Shown here piece by piece: positions 51,000 through 63,940 of a stretch of DNA of 64,000 bases (the first letter of the stretch is position 1; each line of letters begins with the position of its first letter). The stretch lies in the NCBI GenBank assembly GCA_003508835.1, contig PUFA01000022.1:8370001-8434000 (forward strand), written 5' to 3'. The notes under the pieces were generated by a model, which was not told where the DNA came from, did no database searches, and saw only the letters and a program-made list of their open reading frames with translations. The translations under genes were made by a program, and so were the position numbers. The DNA comes from Eonycteris spelaea (taxonomy: Eukaryota; Chordata; Mammalia; Chiroptera; Pteropodidae).

Positions 51000-53340
51000 T
51001 TGCGTTCTTTTATACTCTTTGTAACCGTAATAGAAGAAATAACCACTGCTTCCAGGGCCTCATATTGGCTAAAAAGACTCTGGCCACGAAACCAGAATAA
51101 GTCAACCTAGCTTGATTATACCTGAAGGTGACAGGATTTCTCACATGCAGATTATAGGCGTCATTCTGTAATCACCTGAAATTTGGCTATTACTAAAGTT
51201 GTTTCGTAACATGCACAAAATCTTCTGGGATTTATGTAAATCGAAATAGGTTTCATAGGATCCCCTGCGTTGGTTACACATGATGAGGACCATAGAACTC
51301 ATGGATCCCAGGGCACTGAAAATTCTTTGAGCCATGGGTCTGGGTATAATGACAGTCAGTTCTGTTAAAACCTGCTCTTGTGTGTTCTGGAGTCTTTTGA
51401 GAGAGGTGGTTGATGCTTCGCATTTTCTATTTAAAAATCATAAATATTTTAGCACATGTATTCGGCATTCAGTAAAAGGGAGGGAAGAATAAAAGCGGGG
51501 ATTATGAAGAGCAAGAAAATGGCAGCCTTCTTAAGATGTGAGATACCAAAACAAAGGAAAATAGGCTTTTCAAACTGTTTTTTAAATTCTGTTAGTAAAC
51601 CAGGGACTATTTGTTTATATAGAATTGAAACATAACTGATTCAACTCAATATAAAGCATTTAAAATGTATTAAGTATCTTTTGATTCCAAGTTATTTATT
51701 TGAGAATCACACATTTCACATTTTCATTATAATGACCCCACAGAGACATTGAAAGCTTTCTTGTAGATCTTGGACTCAGAAATTACTTGCGTTCTCTCAC
51801 ATCTTTGTTATCTATAATTTTTTTTTTCAGAACTACTGCCTACTACCACCGCTGATAATGTTATCTGACTCCTCGAACTTCAGTTATACGTTTTAGACAA
51901 AAAGATAAACACAAGTATGCCTCAGAGAAAATCCATATTTTTCATTCACATGGTTTTCCTTTCATATGTGTTTACATACCTTCCCCGATTCTCACCCATT
52001 CCACTCTCTCCAGAGACCGCTAGACACGGAGCTGTCCTATCTGGCTATGTGATTTCTGACATTTTTTGAGGGGATGAATGATAAATAGTACTTGTGATAC
52101 TTTTCCAGAGTTGAAACAATGAGATCAGAGATGACTGGGATTATACGACTTCCCCTGTGTGTTTTCAATGATTCTGCCTCATTGTCACTTAGTGCCGTCA
52201 CCACACCTACAGTCACCCACCAAGAGTGGGAACTGGGCTGTTAATAACGGTGAAAAGGAAATGCACTGGAGGAGACACAGCAAGTCCTTGGGAGGATGGC
52301 TGTGGGCTGGGCAGGAAGAAAACAACGTAGCGTGAGAGGAAGAATACGTTCAATAAACCTGTTGACGAGCATCCTTAAAGGTCCACGGTTCGTGTTCTAA
52401 CTTAATGGCGATTTCTGGGCCAAGGCTGAATACGGTGATGTAACGAGCAAATGGTCACATAAGGGTACCCAGTAATCCCACCAATTTCCAGCCTTCAACA
52501 TCTGTCCTCTGCTTCTTACAGGGTCGTGGCCAGGCTATGAGTGTTGTCACCGAGACATTTTAAATTTCAGTACCGCCAAGGTCTCATCTAAACCTCATCA
52601 CTCTCCATTGTCCATGGACGAAGGACTTCATAAACAAAAAGACTAGACAGAGAGACCCGTACAAAGATGTAAGAAATGAGCAGACACAGATTAAAAGGTG
52701 GCAGGGCTGAAGGAGGCTCGTGGAAAAATGAACACAGACATGTACACGAGGGAGAGAAGTGGAACGAACCCTTGGGAAAATGAACTAACACTGGCGATTT
52801 AGAAACGGGCAGACAGCAGCCAGGAGCACTTGAGGGGCATTTTTATCCCTTAAAATATATTCTTTAATCCCACTATTAGAATAAATTCCTGCCTAAATAA
52901 CATTATTCCGCAAAATATAGCTGGAGAGGAAATTTTCATTTGCTTGTGTTGCAAACAAGTAAAAAATTTGCGCTGTCTGCATCTCATTTTTTCTCATTTT
53001 CTAAAGATTTAGAGTGTGTCTTCCAGATATATTACAGTTATCCATATTTATCATGGGTAAACGCAAAGATATTAGTAGGCAAGTCTGAGTGTGCAAAAAC
53101 AAAACCGGTTTCCAATCAAATGATAGCAATTAAATAACTATTTTAATAACAATAAATAAATTGCACACTAATGTTCAATGCTTTTGTGTTATATTGTGGT
53201 TACAGTAGACCTCTTAAATTTTCATTATTTTTCTCAGAATTTGGTCTAAATGCACTAAGCTGATCCAACGCCCCAGAGTTCCTGGGATTCAGAGGAATGG
53301 CTGAGACAATGAACCAGCCACCAGAATTCTGTCTTTTTCT
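51000..53340. other. Intron 6 sequence, nothing recognised
   Basis: AT-rich DNA with few CpG and no exon, RNA or named repeat that I can support. Confidence 0.4.
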
Positions 53341-53349
53341 TTCAAAAGT

Positions 53350-53710
53350 AGAAGTCATTCCTCAGAAACAGGAGATAGACAACATTTCCCAGAATCCCTC
53401 AGGTCGAGGTGGGAATGTGATTCGCTCTTGAGTATTAACACAGCAACCGGAAGCTAAGGTGGAGAACTGGGTTGTCCTATCGCCCCCTTTCACTGATGGC
53501 TCCTCGCAGAGGATCTGCAGAGTGGCAAAGCCACACTATGGAGGAAATCTAGGTCACAGAATCCACTTGTAGAAGAAAGCCCATTAGTCGGCCAGGAGCA
53601 CCAACAGTAAACTATTATGTGATTTAAAAATTAAATTTTTGATTATTCGAAGCCATTGAAAATTTGGGGGTTTTGTTAACAGCAAGTGGCATTACCCTAA
53701 CTAATAAAAC
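53350..53710 (+). repeat. Ancient interspersed repeat (LTR/MaLR or hAT-like, uncertain)
   Basis: The phrases gtgggaatgtgattcgctc and, at the end, gaagccattgaaaatttggg followed by ttgttaacagcaagtggcat and taccctaactaa resemble the end of a common mammalian repeat. The family is not resolved. Confidence 0.4.
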
Positions 53711-53719
53711 AATGAGGGG

Positions 53720-56300
53720 GCTTCATTATAGCAAGACTATTTGTAAACCTCGATTAATTAAGTGTATTTAAGATTTTTAAATGGGACCTCATTAGATTTT
53801 ATTCTATATCGCTTCATAAGAGACTAGTGCGTGATATAAAATTCTTAAAATAACGTCCCAAATGGCAAAATCAAACACTAACATTTACATCTGAAAAAGC
53901 CAGGTTAGTGAAAATGTATTATTCAAACTTCCCAGAAACAAAGCAAAGACAGAGTTCATTGTTCATTATTTTGAAATACAAAATCTCCTTCACTTCTGAC
54001 AATTACCACCGATCCTACAAAGATCAAAGTACGACTGCCCTTGTTTTGCTCAAGGACACATAATAAGACAATGCAATGTTAGATAAATATACTAAGAACA
54101 AGGCAACATAAGATAAATAGACCCACTGGCACAGTAAATGGGAATTAGAGTCAAAATTCCCGCAGGCCACAAACACATGTCCTAGAAGGAACTGGAAATG
54201 CTTCCCTTCCGCTATCCACGCACACATCAGGTGCGGTCCCATTTCTGACCAGCCACACAGTAAGAAACACAGCAGGGAAACATGGAGACATTCAACCGGC
54301 ACAGACCAACGGACAAAACTACTGCTTCCACCACCAGAACCTGATTCAACATTTCTGACCAAAACCAACGTCTCTAATTATCAGTAATCATTTCAGGTTG
54401 ATATCTGGGAAATTGAAACAGAGGTTGCACAATCGATCCAGACTACCCTGTTCTCACTCGCTTTAACCCGAAAACTCTTTTACTTTTTTGTATTAATATT
54501 CTGCCAGGCAACTGAAGTGATCCGGCGCTTTCAAATACTTTTAAAACTGACTGCTCCAGATTCCACACATCCAATTATGTCTTTAGGTCATTTTTCTCGG
54601 CCCCAATGCTGCCTTTCTATGGTATGTGGATTGGCTTACAAAGTACCTATCTATCTATGAGCCATTCCATAGGCATATGTGTATATATTCGAAAATCATT
54701 TTGCAGTGCAACAAAATTCCCGGTAGGAAAGGATGACGTTTATGTGTGAAGAGCTACGGCTCGGCTTCAGTCAAAGTGTTAGTCCCCGCGGCAGGGCCTC
54801 AGAGAACACGACACAGCGGCTTCATGGAGCAGGAGAGAAAAGCGGAGATGAGAAGAAATCGAGCTTATGGGCTAAGCACCCTGCCGGCTGAGCGAGGGAT
54901 GTCATCGGCAAGAGAGTGACGATGAAGACTCCTGATCGGAACAGTTGACGGCTCCCTCATAAAGGTCACAGAGGCCCACCGAACGGCAGATCCCCCGACA
55001 GGCCCTCCCTCCCCTCTCCTCGGGTTGTCCATGTACAAAGAATCACGTTCCCAGCAGAAATGGAAACGTTGTGATCTTTTATCCCGCGGCTCAAAAGGTA
55101 AATCTTTTGAAAAATACCCTTTGGTGCATTCATTTTCTATTTACTATATGCCTTTTCTTGGATTGCGAAGAGTCACAGGCAACCCTCTCTGCGGGGGTCA
55201 TTTCCTGAAGTCACACACAGTGTCCAGTGGCTGAGGGACGACCTGTCCGAGGGAAGCAGACGTGGCCCTTATATTCGCCCACCCACTGCTTGATTTCGCT
55301 TCTCTGCCATATCCTCCCTCAGTCCCATTACCCGATTATAAGCCTATAATCAAAAAAAATGTTATATATACCATCCCAAGTATAAATTGTTTTTCACAAC
55401 ATCTTTTCTCTAGAGTTTTGTCTTTGATATTTGCTTTCACTTGATTTCAGAGATTTAAAAAATCTCTCTGGGCTCCGACCCACAGGCTGAGTCACGTCCC
55501 AGTCACTAAGTGGGAAATAGGCTCTCAATTGGTCCCCATGGGCATAAACTCCCTCGCTGGTGGAAGAAGGTGTTGAATTAATGATGTCTAAAGTCCGTTT
55601 CACTTATAAGTTCACTGCTCAATCACTTCAGCAAATAAACCTAATCCATAAAGATCATTTAACAGAATTCTTAGAAAACTCAGTGGAGCACTTTTTCATA
55701 GACTGGAGCATCCTATGGAAACATCTGCCTTTGCCTTGCCCTGTCACTGAAAAGGGAGGACAGGATGCCAACTTTACAGTCTCTTCTCTTGTGTTTCAAG
55801 ATTATGGTTCTATCCTCAACCAGGCATACCAGCCCATTAAATCACCTACAACTTCAAAGTGCCAGCCTGGCTGAAGGAATTGATCATTACAGTAGGTCAT
55901 TAAGAGGATTAGTGGTCTGTGCACTATTCCAGATTCTAAAATGATGCCTACAGACCAGATCAGACTTCCAGAACACCACGTGCATGGACCGTATTATCAC
56001 ATAAGTCATGAACTGTCTTCATAAGTTGCTGTGTTTTCTGCCATTTGCTTTTATCAAAATTTTACTGCGAACAAATTCTTAAAAATCCTCTTAATCTCAG
56101 GAGTGCATCTGTAGTAATATTATTAGGGATACTGTCATTTGTATCTATCAAAGTCCTTCAGAGCACGTTTATTTAAATAATGTCTATCAATTATCTTCTA
56201 TATGCTGGACATTGTGATAAGTAAATGGATGAAGACATCAACCACAACAACAAAAAATTATTTTTTCCTGGAATTGAAAATTAAAGCAGGATAAGATGCA
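53720..56300. other. Intron 6 sequence, no gene recognised
   Basis: It includes a somewhat CpG-richer patch at 54,760-55,020 and open frames of 114 (54,024-54,368, minus) and 104 codons (55,560-55,874, plus) that match no family known to me. Confidence 0.4.
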
Positions 56301-56319
56301 GGGAGGCCCCTCTTCCTGA

Positions 56320-56560
56320 AACATCTCTCTCCCCGTATGCCTAGATCTTCACGTGGATGCCTCGTTCTTGACAGTTAAGTCTCAGATCAAAGCCTCCCCT
56401 CAGCAAAATCTTCCCACCTTTTTCTAAGTCCACCCCACCCCTCCAGTACTTCCTATTCCCTACCATTTCAATGAGAAACAAAACATCTTCTAACTCCTGT
56501 AGTCTTTTCAAATATCTTTATTTATGTATTCATACTCACAAAATTCTATAGTGCAAGGCC
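56320..56560 (+). mobile_element. LINE-2 (L2) 3' fragment
   Basis: The segment tctcagatcaaagcctcccc (equivalent to the L2 'tcaaatgtcacctcc' region), then ccctaccatttca and tatctttatttatgtattc, follows the L2 3' order. Confidence 0.6.
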
Positions 56561-56737
56561 ATTTACTGAACATTATAATGTGCCCTCAAAGTATTTGCTC
56601 TAAATCTCTAGTGTAAATATTTTTTGAGAGGCATTGCCAGAACTGTTGGTCACAATCAAGAATAACTCTGCTTTTATGTAACTTGAAATCCTGTATGGAA
56701 AGAGTTTCTGGCCATTTCTTGGCCATTTTGGCCATTG

Positions 56738-56738
<1 letters not shown>

Positions 56739-56770
<32 letters not shown>
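56739..56770. repeat. (GT)n microsatellite
   Basis: About 16 uninterrupted GT units, followed by T- and A-rich runs. Confidence 0.95.
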
Positions 56771-56771
<1 letters not shown>

Positions 56772-57047
56772 TTTTTTTTTCTTTTCATCCAAAAAAAAAA
56801 AAAAGGTTCATTAAAAGAGAGAGGGAAGATAACTACTTTGGAAGATATAACTTGAGATTAAAAAAAAGAAAAGAAAATGAAAGCTTGTTCCAATAGTGAT
56901 GGGAAGATTCATAAAACTTAATAACCATATTTGAATTATTTCACCAAACTCTTCCTCTTACATTTTTTTCAAAGGCATGAGCTAAATCTTTACAAACCTC
57001 CCTAAAGAAGAATTTTAAAAAATTAATGGAAGCACTAAAGAGGAAAA

Positions 57048-57092
57048 AGAGGGGGAAAGAGAGGAGAGAGAGAGAGAGAGAAGGAAAGGGAA
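57048..57092. repeat. (GA)n-rich purine tract
   Basis: Purine-only stretch with about ten GA units. Confidence 0.9.
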
Positions 57093-57099
57093 AGAGGCA

Positions 57100-58670
57100 G
57101 CTTTAACAGACAAAAGACATGTTTATTCCACCAAATGCTCACGTGAATTCTAAATTATTAAATCTCTGAGAACGCCTGATTTATGAACAGGATAACACAG
57201 CCCCTAGCCAAAATCATTTTTAATAAAAAGCAGGAAACCTCCTGAAGTTCATCTCAGATTTAATATCAAACAGCAGCCACACATGAACAGTCCCTCATAA
57301 AGGAGGAACACGGCGTGGCACAGTCGGTGCTCAGCCACCGGTGGGGAGTCGGCAGGACAAACGTACAGGGAGTAAGGACCATGGGAGGCATCAGGCTTCA
57401 CGATTTACAGGACGCGGACAGTGGGAATGGACCACAGACTGAACTGACGTCACCGAGAAAGGCAAGGCGTTCCAGAGAGACTCACTTCTAAACATGCTAC
57501 GGAAGCCAGCTGCCACTCTCGGTCCAAATACAGAACTTCCTGTATGACTCCTGGATTTCAGAGAGCAACGCAATTGTGTTTAAGGCTGATTTCTCTCAAC
57601 AAATTTAGACTATACCAAGTGAATTGGAGCCACCATGAGAAAACAAAGACTAGTAATGAAATAATCTAACACTGCCATTCTCATTTTGAAAAAGTAGCAG
57701 CAACTGTCTATGAGATGCATAAAAATAGGATTTCGATATCTTCCAACAGACATTTGCTTCAAAGAGAAGAAGACTGTCAAGGAACAAAACTTCTTACTCT
57801 TTCGAATGTATGTTGCTTAGGAGCCGTGCGTATCACCATGTTTACGACCTATCTGATAAAGGAATATTTCTCAGGAATATAAATTCAACTAGTCGATACA
57901 TATGTAATAATTAAAGTCGTTCATGTTTAATCCCTTATAGGGCAACTTCAACAATTAGGGAATCATGAAAAACCATTTTTGCATGTTTCCACGGGTATTT
58001 CCATTAATATTTTGGTATCTAGAATTTCACTAAAAATATTCTGAAAAATAGAGAATGATTACAAAAGGTGTCCTATTAATAGAGTTCAGGGGTTAAAAAG
58101 GTCAAAAGGAGAAGAGTAAAACTAATGTAATTGGAAGCTACCTTGTAGGTCACTTGGACTCATATTTTTAAAATCTGACAGAAAAAGAAGAAACCAAACT
58201 AATACTTAATAAAGAATGCAGCCACATGTAGAATATATTTATATAGCACAGATTATATGATGAGATACTATAACCAAGATAACTTAAACTATGAGCTTTA
58301 AATTTCAAAGCATTCTATAGATTCTTTTCCTACGCATAAAAAGCTAAGAGTAGAAACTGCCTCTGTACAAATATGTCATACTCACTATTGATTTGGAGAA
58401 AAAGAGTAATAACTAAGGCTACCTTTCCCTCAGATAAGAAAAAGAGTACTAAAACTTCTAATAATAAAAATTGTACAGTAATGGGCTGACATATCAATAG
58501 AAAGATAAGTTGAGCAGAATAGATTACCTTGAAATATAATTTAGTATAAAACACAAAACTTTATAATGACAAGTGTCATAATGTGAGGAACTACTACAAA
58601 CTAAGGAAGTAAATATCATAAGCTAAGGGGTAATAAGTCCAGGAAATGCTGGGATTCTGGGAAATGTAGG
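57100..58670. other. Intron 6 sequence, nothing recognised
   Basis: AT-rich, CpG-poor sequence (one CpG in 58,321-58,620 by count). The short CpG-bearing patch at 57,300-57,480 is not a tRNA or SINE that I can identify. Confidence 0.4.
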
Positions 58671-58679
58671 GGGGAAACC

Positions 58680-59960
58680 AAGAGCCTACATCATATCACA
58701 CCAAAAGAAATCCGTTCCAGAAAAGTTAAAAAGTTTGACATAAAAAGAACTCAGGAAAAAACAAACAGAAACTATGAGTATTATGAGTGAGATTTAAATG
58801 CTCTAGGGATGCAGAAAGATTTGTGATTTAAAAGCAATATACAGAAATGAAAAACACAGGGTTGTATTTAAATGTAGTTGTATTTAAGTTATTAAATTAC
58901 TGTATTTAATTTCAAAGTTCTATACGCTGAATCATACAGAAAATTTAGTTACGTTTTAAAAAGTCGTATTTTTACCAAAAACATAGTACAGAGTTAGTAT
59001 CCATAATATATAAAGAATTCTGCTGAATCACAAATATTCATGTCCCATAATGATAAACACATACAGCTATTAATCATAGGAGAAGCATCAAACCTCATAC
59101 GTGATCCGAAACATGCAATTTAAAACAACAAGGTATAGTTTTTGCTTTTTATTCAACAAACCTTTTTGTAAATAATGACACTCAAAGCTGATTAAGTATT
59201 CTTCACTATAGCTGCTGGGAGAGGAAACTGATATGCCCACTTTGGAAAGCGACTTGGTCACACGAAAAGAGACTTTTTAGAAGTGCATCATCTTTGACAT
59301 AAGAACTCTCTCTATCAACCTCCCTAAGAAAATAGTTGAACGTGTACGAAGATGTATAGATTAAGTGTATAATACAGCATTATCGGACTAAGAAAAACTG
59401 AAAACATTTTCAATGCCTAACAAGAAAATGGATGAATACTGGTACCTCGACCCAACGAACTACTATATCACCATTAAAAATGGTGTGTACTAAGACTTTA
59501 AAGATTGAGGGAAATCAAATGAAATGACATTAAATGGAAAGAGCAGGATAGCTCTAGATGGATAGGAAGAGCTAGAGAGGAGCGGAGATGCTGCAAGTCT
59601 AGATGGCAGGACAGATTTCACGGCGCCTTCAAGCTGCTGGGGATAGAGCGATGAATGACAGGGATGAGGCGCTGGCTCTCACAGGGGAAACAGACGACAA
59701 ACAAACGAGTAAATACCTAATGCAATGCCAGGCTATGAAGGAAAACGCATAGGTGTATTTACGTCAAGTACTATAATACAATACGTACGTGCACGGCAGA
59801 AACACACACAGAGGGGGAAAAACAAAATATCAAAATAATAACAGTGATCACTTTGATATGATCATGAGATGATAGATTTTAATATTCTTCTACATACTTT
59901 TTGGTACTTGAAAATCTGACCATCTATTATTATTAAAATAAAGGGACAAGGCTACATATT
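58680..59960 (+). mobile_element. Old L1 (L1M/HAL1-type) 3' part
   Basis: It follows the ancient L1 order: aagaaatccgttccagaaaa, cccactttggaaagcgactt, aatgcctaacaagaaaatgg, accattaaaaatggtgtg, aatggaaagagcaggata and, after an interruption at about 59,580-59,760, a 3' end with aacagtgatcactttg and ttaatattcttctacat. Inactive and heavily mutated. Confidence 0.7.
59580..59760 (+). repeat. L2/MIR-type repeat nested in the old L1
   Basis: The text caagctgctggggatagagc, atgaatgacagggatgaggc, gctggctctcacaggggaa, acagacgacaaacaaacgag matches the same repeat class as the fragment near 19,200 and breaks the L1M copy in two. Confidence 0.55.
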
Positions 59961-60373
59961 GTTATACAGTTATATGAAAAACATAACGTTGTGCTTTGAC
60001 TCTTCCTAAGTCGGGTACAGAACACACAGAAATTTTCCTTTCTACTACTTGACCGAGTGAATCATTTGACCGCAACTAGCGGGTGGAGATTTGTGTTCTA
60101 GCCATTTAAATGGAGTAAGCAGCCTGTTTCTGTGAGGAGGAAGAAATATGAGAACAAAGATAATCTGCATATCTTGTGCTTCTAGGCACCCCTGGAAGAG
60201 AGACGTGTTGCTGGAGAGGCAGGGCTGAGAGGTGAGGAAACTCTGCCTGGAAGTTGCTATAGAAATGAGCGGGATGTAACGCTCTCTTTGGGGAACAGGA
60301 AGCTCCTGCTCTGCCTAGTCACAGGCTCGCGTCCTACACAGGACGGTCTGAGGAGCATCACACGCCCAGGCTC

Positions 60374-60446
60374 AAAGGCCATCAGCTTCACGGCTCAGAG
60401 CACAAAGGCCATCAGGGCACAAAGGCCATCAGCTTCACGGCTCAGA
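60374..60446. repeat. Local 47-bp duplication with a third partial copy
   Basis: The 27-bp segment beginning aaaggccatcagcttcacgg occurs at 60,374 and 60,421. The start aaaggccatcag also occurs at 60,404. Confidence 0.95.
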
Positions 60447-60499
60447 GAGAGTCATCACCGAGTTCAGTTTGTTTTCCCTCCACATGTGACATGGGATCA

Positions 60500-62230
60500 A
60501 CCAACCTCTCCTTGACAAGAGTGCAGGGCATTACGAGGATCAAAGAGCTAACCACTTACCTACATTCAAAACACATTTAACCTCTCTTCTGCCAGGCCCT
60601 GGGCAGCTACGAAAACACGTTTAGAATCATGACCTCCTCTTGTTGTCTATCTCATTCATTTTTTGGTCATTTTCTGGTTCTAAGTAAAGTTAATCATGTC
60701 TTCTATATCAATTTCTCTGTTGCTTGCTAGAATATAGGAAGTGAGATTTTGATTGACTGACAAAACCAATACAGGAAAATAAATATTGCCCCTACAGAGA
60801 TATCAGAGTTACTTTAAGAGCCAGTATCTCTGTAAAGATGTTAAAGAAAATAAAAAGCAGCTGTTTCCGGATAATAGTCTAACATTTCAGCATTTCCTAA
60901 TCGTAAAGTTTCTGTTTTAATCTTGTAACCAGTGACCTCCCATAAACAACCAGTAATAAATACTTAATTCAGCTAGCCTAGGACCTCTTTCATTATGTGT
61001 TTGAATAATAGCTTTAGAAAGTTGAATGCAGGCAAATGTTAATGCTTTTACACATTTTTAAAAGCAGTTTTGTTCTATTCTCAAATGACATACAGGTCAC
61101 GCCTAATGATTACGTTCTTCCCCCAACTAATTTCAAGGCTAAAATCTTGCCATATCCATCTCTCTTAGATTTGTATTCAATAACACTAAGTATTTGGAAA
61201 GAAGACTAGGAAGGAATCAAGATTTTAACTTGTAAATCTAGGCAAATCGATCCATCTTTATGGCTTTAATTTCTTTATTTTTACTATGTAAAGGTTGGAT
61301 AATTTGATGGTTACTTCCCTTCCAATTCTCACATCTCAGACCTTTGTGATTTACTTTCTCAAGGTCAAGTTCATTGGGTTTTTAATTGTGACCGTGAATT
61401 AGACTAATCAACTAGGCCAGCCATGCCAATGTGTGAATGGAAGAAGAGAAATAGGTGGAGAACTATCTGTACACATAGTTAACATGAAAACAAAAACAAT
61501 TTAGGAATTTACAGATATTATTACATCCTCTGATATCTATCCTTGAGAGAATGATCCTGACAATATCAGAGAGGATGGAGAAATGGTAGCATGAAAGGCC
61601 AAAAGGAAAGACACTTTGGAGGAAGTGAAACATGAGATACTTATAAAAAGCACTGTCTACCAGGCTCTAGAAACAACGGTACTTATAAAGTCATGCATTA
61701 TCATCTTTAGTACCCTTCTCATTTTGTGTTATATACTATCGGCTTTAGCTTTTTTTTTTTTTTTTTACATATTATGAATATTTGAATGCTAGGCTACAGA
61801 CTTAATTTCATAAACTATGTTCCACTTAACATTCTACATCCTACTATATAAAACAGCGGCCTGGTTATTCGATCGCCGTATGCTCGACCAACAGGCACCG
61901 GTTTTGATTACTGTTAAGCTTTTGTCGCAGATACCTCTGTGGGCTCCACATCTGAATTTTTAGAGAGAGACAGACTATGAGAAAGGGGGGAAATGAGAAT
62001 AGGGCATAGTACTAAAGAGTTAGCTGGGAAAACCATCCGACTTTTAAACGCTATAAGCTTCTCTCCTTAAAAAAACAAAGAAATACTATATGTTTTTGAA
62101 AGACAACACCCAACGTCATAGATTAGAAATGCCTGACTGAGACTGAGGTAACTTCCGCTTCCCATGGCAAGGTGTTTCAAATAAGGGTGTCATTTACCTT
62201 GTCACAATGGATTTCGAATCCAACACGTGA
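60500..62230. other. Intron 6 sequence, nothing recognised
   Basis: AT-rich sequence with a T-run at 61,750-61,766. I see no exon or named repeat. Confidence 0.4.
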
Positions 62231-62243
62231 GCAGTACAGAAGG

Positions 62244-62246
<3 letters not shown>

Positions 62247-62290
<44 letters not shown>
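62247..62290. repeat. (CA)n microsatellite
   Basis: About 22 uninterrupted CA units. Confidence 0.97.
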
Positions 62291-62291
<1 letters not shown>

Positions 62292-62299
62292 CTTCCCCA

Positions 62300-63430
62300 A
62301 GTTCACAAACCTAATCTGATCATCCTTACTGGACTACAAATACATTAATGATATGATATTTGATCATGACAATAAAAGGTAAATGGTCTACCATTAAAAA
62401 AGAAGTGTCTATGATAATCTAGGTACTATCAGACACGTCAATCAGTATATCATTTCGACTTCTGACAAAAACTGCAAAATAGGCATGAGAATATTCACTT
62501 AACAGTTGGGTAAAGAAATGAATTTACTCTGCTCTTTCTCTCCCCCTGCACCCATCCTTCTCCTAGAATGTTTGAAAGTCAGATCTTGAACACATCTTGT
62601 TTGCAATATGTACAAACTCTGACCCAGGATTTCAGACCTTAAAAGCTAACTAAGGGCTTCCTTTATCCTACTAACATGCGACGTCGTCTCTAACAACATA
62701 GACCTGTAGCGCAGTACATGCTTCCCCATGGCGATTCCCCTGCATTCGCTAACCTAAAAATAGGGCCATGATATTACAGACCTAGAAGCAAACTCAGGCA
62801 ACGGTCTGCCTCATGTCTTCACCCTGCATATCTGAAGAATTATGGCTAAATTATAATCCCTTTCCTATTTTGAGAATTCCAACGCCTAACCAAATTCTTT
62901 GGTTTCAAAAGTTAACATAAATTTTATCTTAAAATGGACTCTGATTTAATTTAATCTCGTTTGCTCTTCCATTTGCATGGAGGTTTAAATGCCATCTTCT
63001 TTATTAAAAAAAAAAAAAGACGACTATATTTTTGAAGAGACTACGTGAACGCTATATTGACTCGTCCTTTTTACCTAAGCAGTTTAGTCCATATTTTCTG
63101 GCTGGGACAGTGTAGAGATTATGATGCTATTTGCCAGAATTCTCTGATACATGTTGGATTCTAGCAATGGTTCAAGTCTAGGAGGTGATTAACTTTTCAA
63201 TGAGATTTGCTTTTATTAAAAATGAGCATATAACATAAGATTGAGATGTGACTTTGTGGACAACAACTCTCTTCAAATTGTAAAAATGTAACACAAAGAA
63301 GATCCACTGAACCTGTCATCAGGTTCCCATTCCCCAAACACTGCTTTACATACCCCCCCCCAAATTGCAACATACACCCACACATCCCATCCCACTGGCT
63401 ACTGAAGCAGGCCCAAAATTCTTGTGTCGG
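62300..63430. other. Intron 6 sequence, nothing recognised
   Basis: An A-run at 63,006-63,018 and a C-run at 63,353-63,361 are the only simple features. Confidence 0.4.
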
Positions 63431-63439
63431 AGGCTAAGG

Positions 63440-63715
63440 GTCACCCCATTCCGCCATCCACGCCTTGTTGCCGCCTTGCCTCATATTCTTCCTCACAATC
63501 CTTTGCTTTCACTAGAATAGTCTACACATTATTCCCTGAAGCCACTAAATAGTTCCGCGACTTTGTGCACGCCCTTACCCTTTCTGAGATGCTTTCCCTT
63601 CTCTATTCCACCTTTCTAGATCCTACTCTTCTTTCAACCTCCTCTTGCATGGAAGTTACTCCTTTAACTAGCCATTATATCACCTTGCCCACACCTGGAT
63701 CACTTCTGCTGTGCT
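63440..63715 (+). mobile_element. LINE-2 (L2) fragment
   Basis: It reads in L2 order: tttgtgcacgccc, ctgagatgctttcccttctc, tttcaacctcctcttgcatg, ccttgcccacacc. Diverged. Confidence 0.5.
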
Positions 63716-63734
63716 TCTCAAAAAGACCAAGAGG

Positions 63735-63940
63735 TGTGTGGGAAAGGGTATAAGCTTTGGAGCCAGACAAACAGCGCGTGCATTTCATCAGAGATGGGTT
63801 ATAACCATACTCCTCATGGACTAATGACACGATCAGGAGAAGTTACTTCATTTTGAATAATGGAAATAGTACATCATATTGTTAAAAATAGTCTGAAGTG
63901 CTACTCTTTAATTCATCTAGTTCTCAGATTACAAAACACT
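63735..63940 (+). repeat. MIR fragment
   Basis: The text ataagctttggagccagaca, gatgggttataaccatac, gaagttacttcattttgaat, aatggaaatagtacatcat follows the MIR consensus in forward orientation. Confidence 0.65.

Noticed and set aside
54024..54368. 114-codon minus-strand frame with hydrophobic segments
   Set aside because: No family resemblance, not flanked by convincing splice sites, and does not match missing xCT exons.
57305..57350. Possible tRNA-derived SINE head (gtggcacagtcggtgctcag)
   Set aside because: No recognisable B box, tail or repeat partner in the window; too short to call.
61842..61930. tcctactatataaaacagc resembling the start of a bat Helitron
   Set aside because: The similarity covers only the first bases, no Helitron 3' hairpin end is visible, and the vespertilionid SINEs expected with it are absent.
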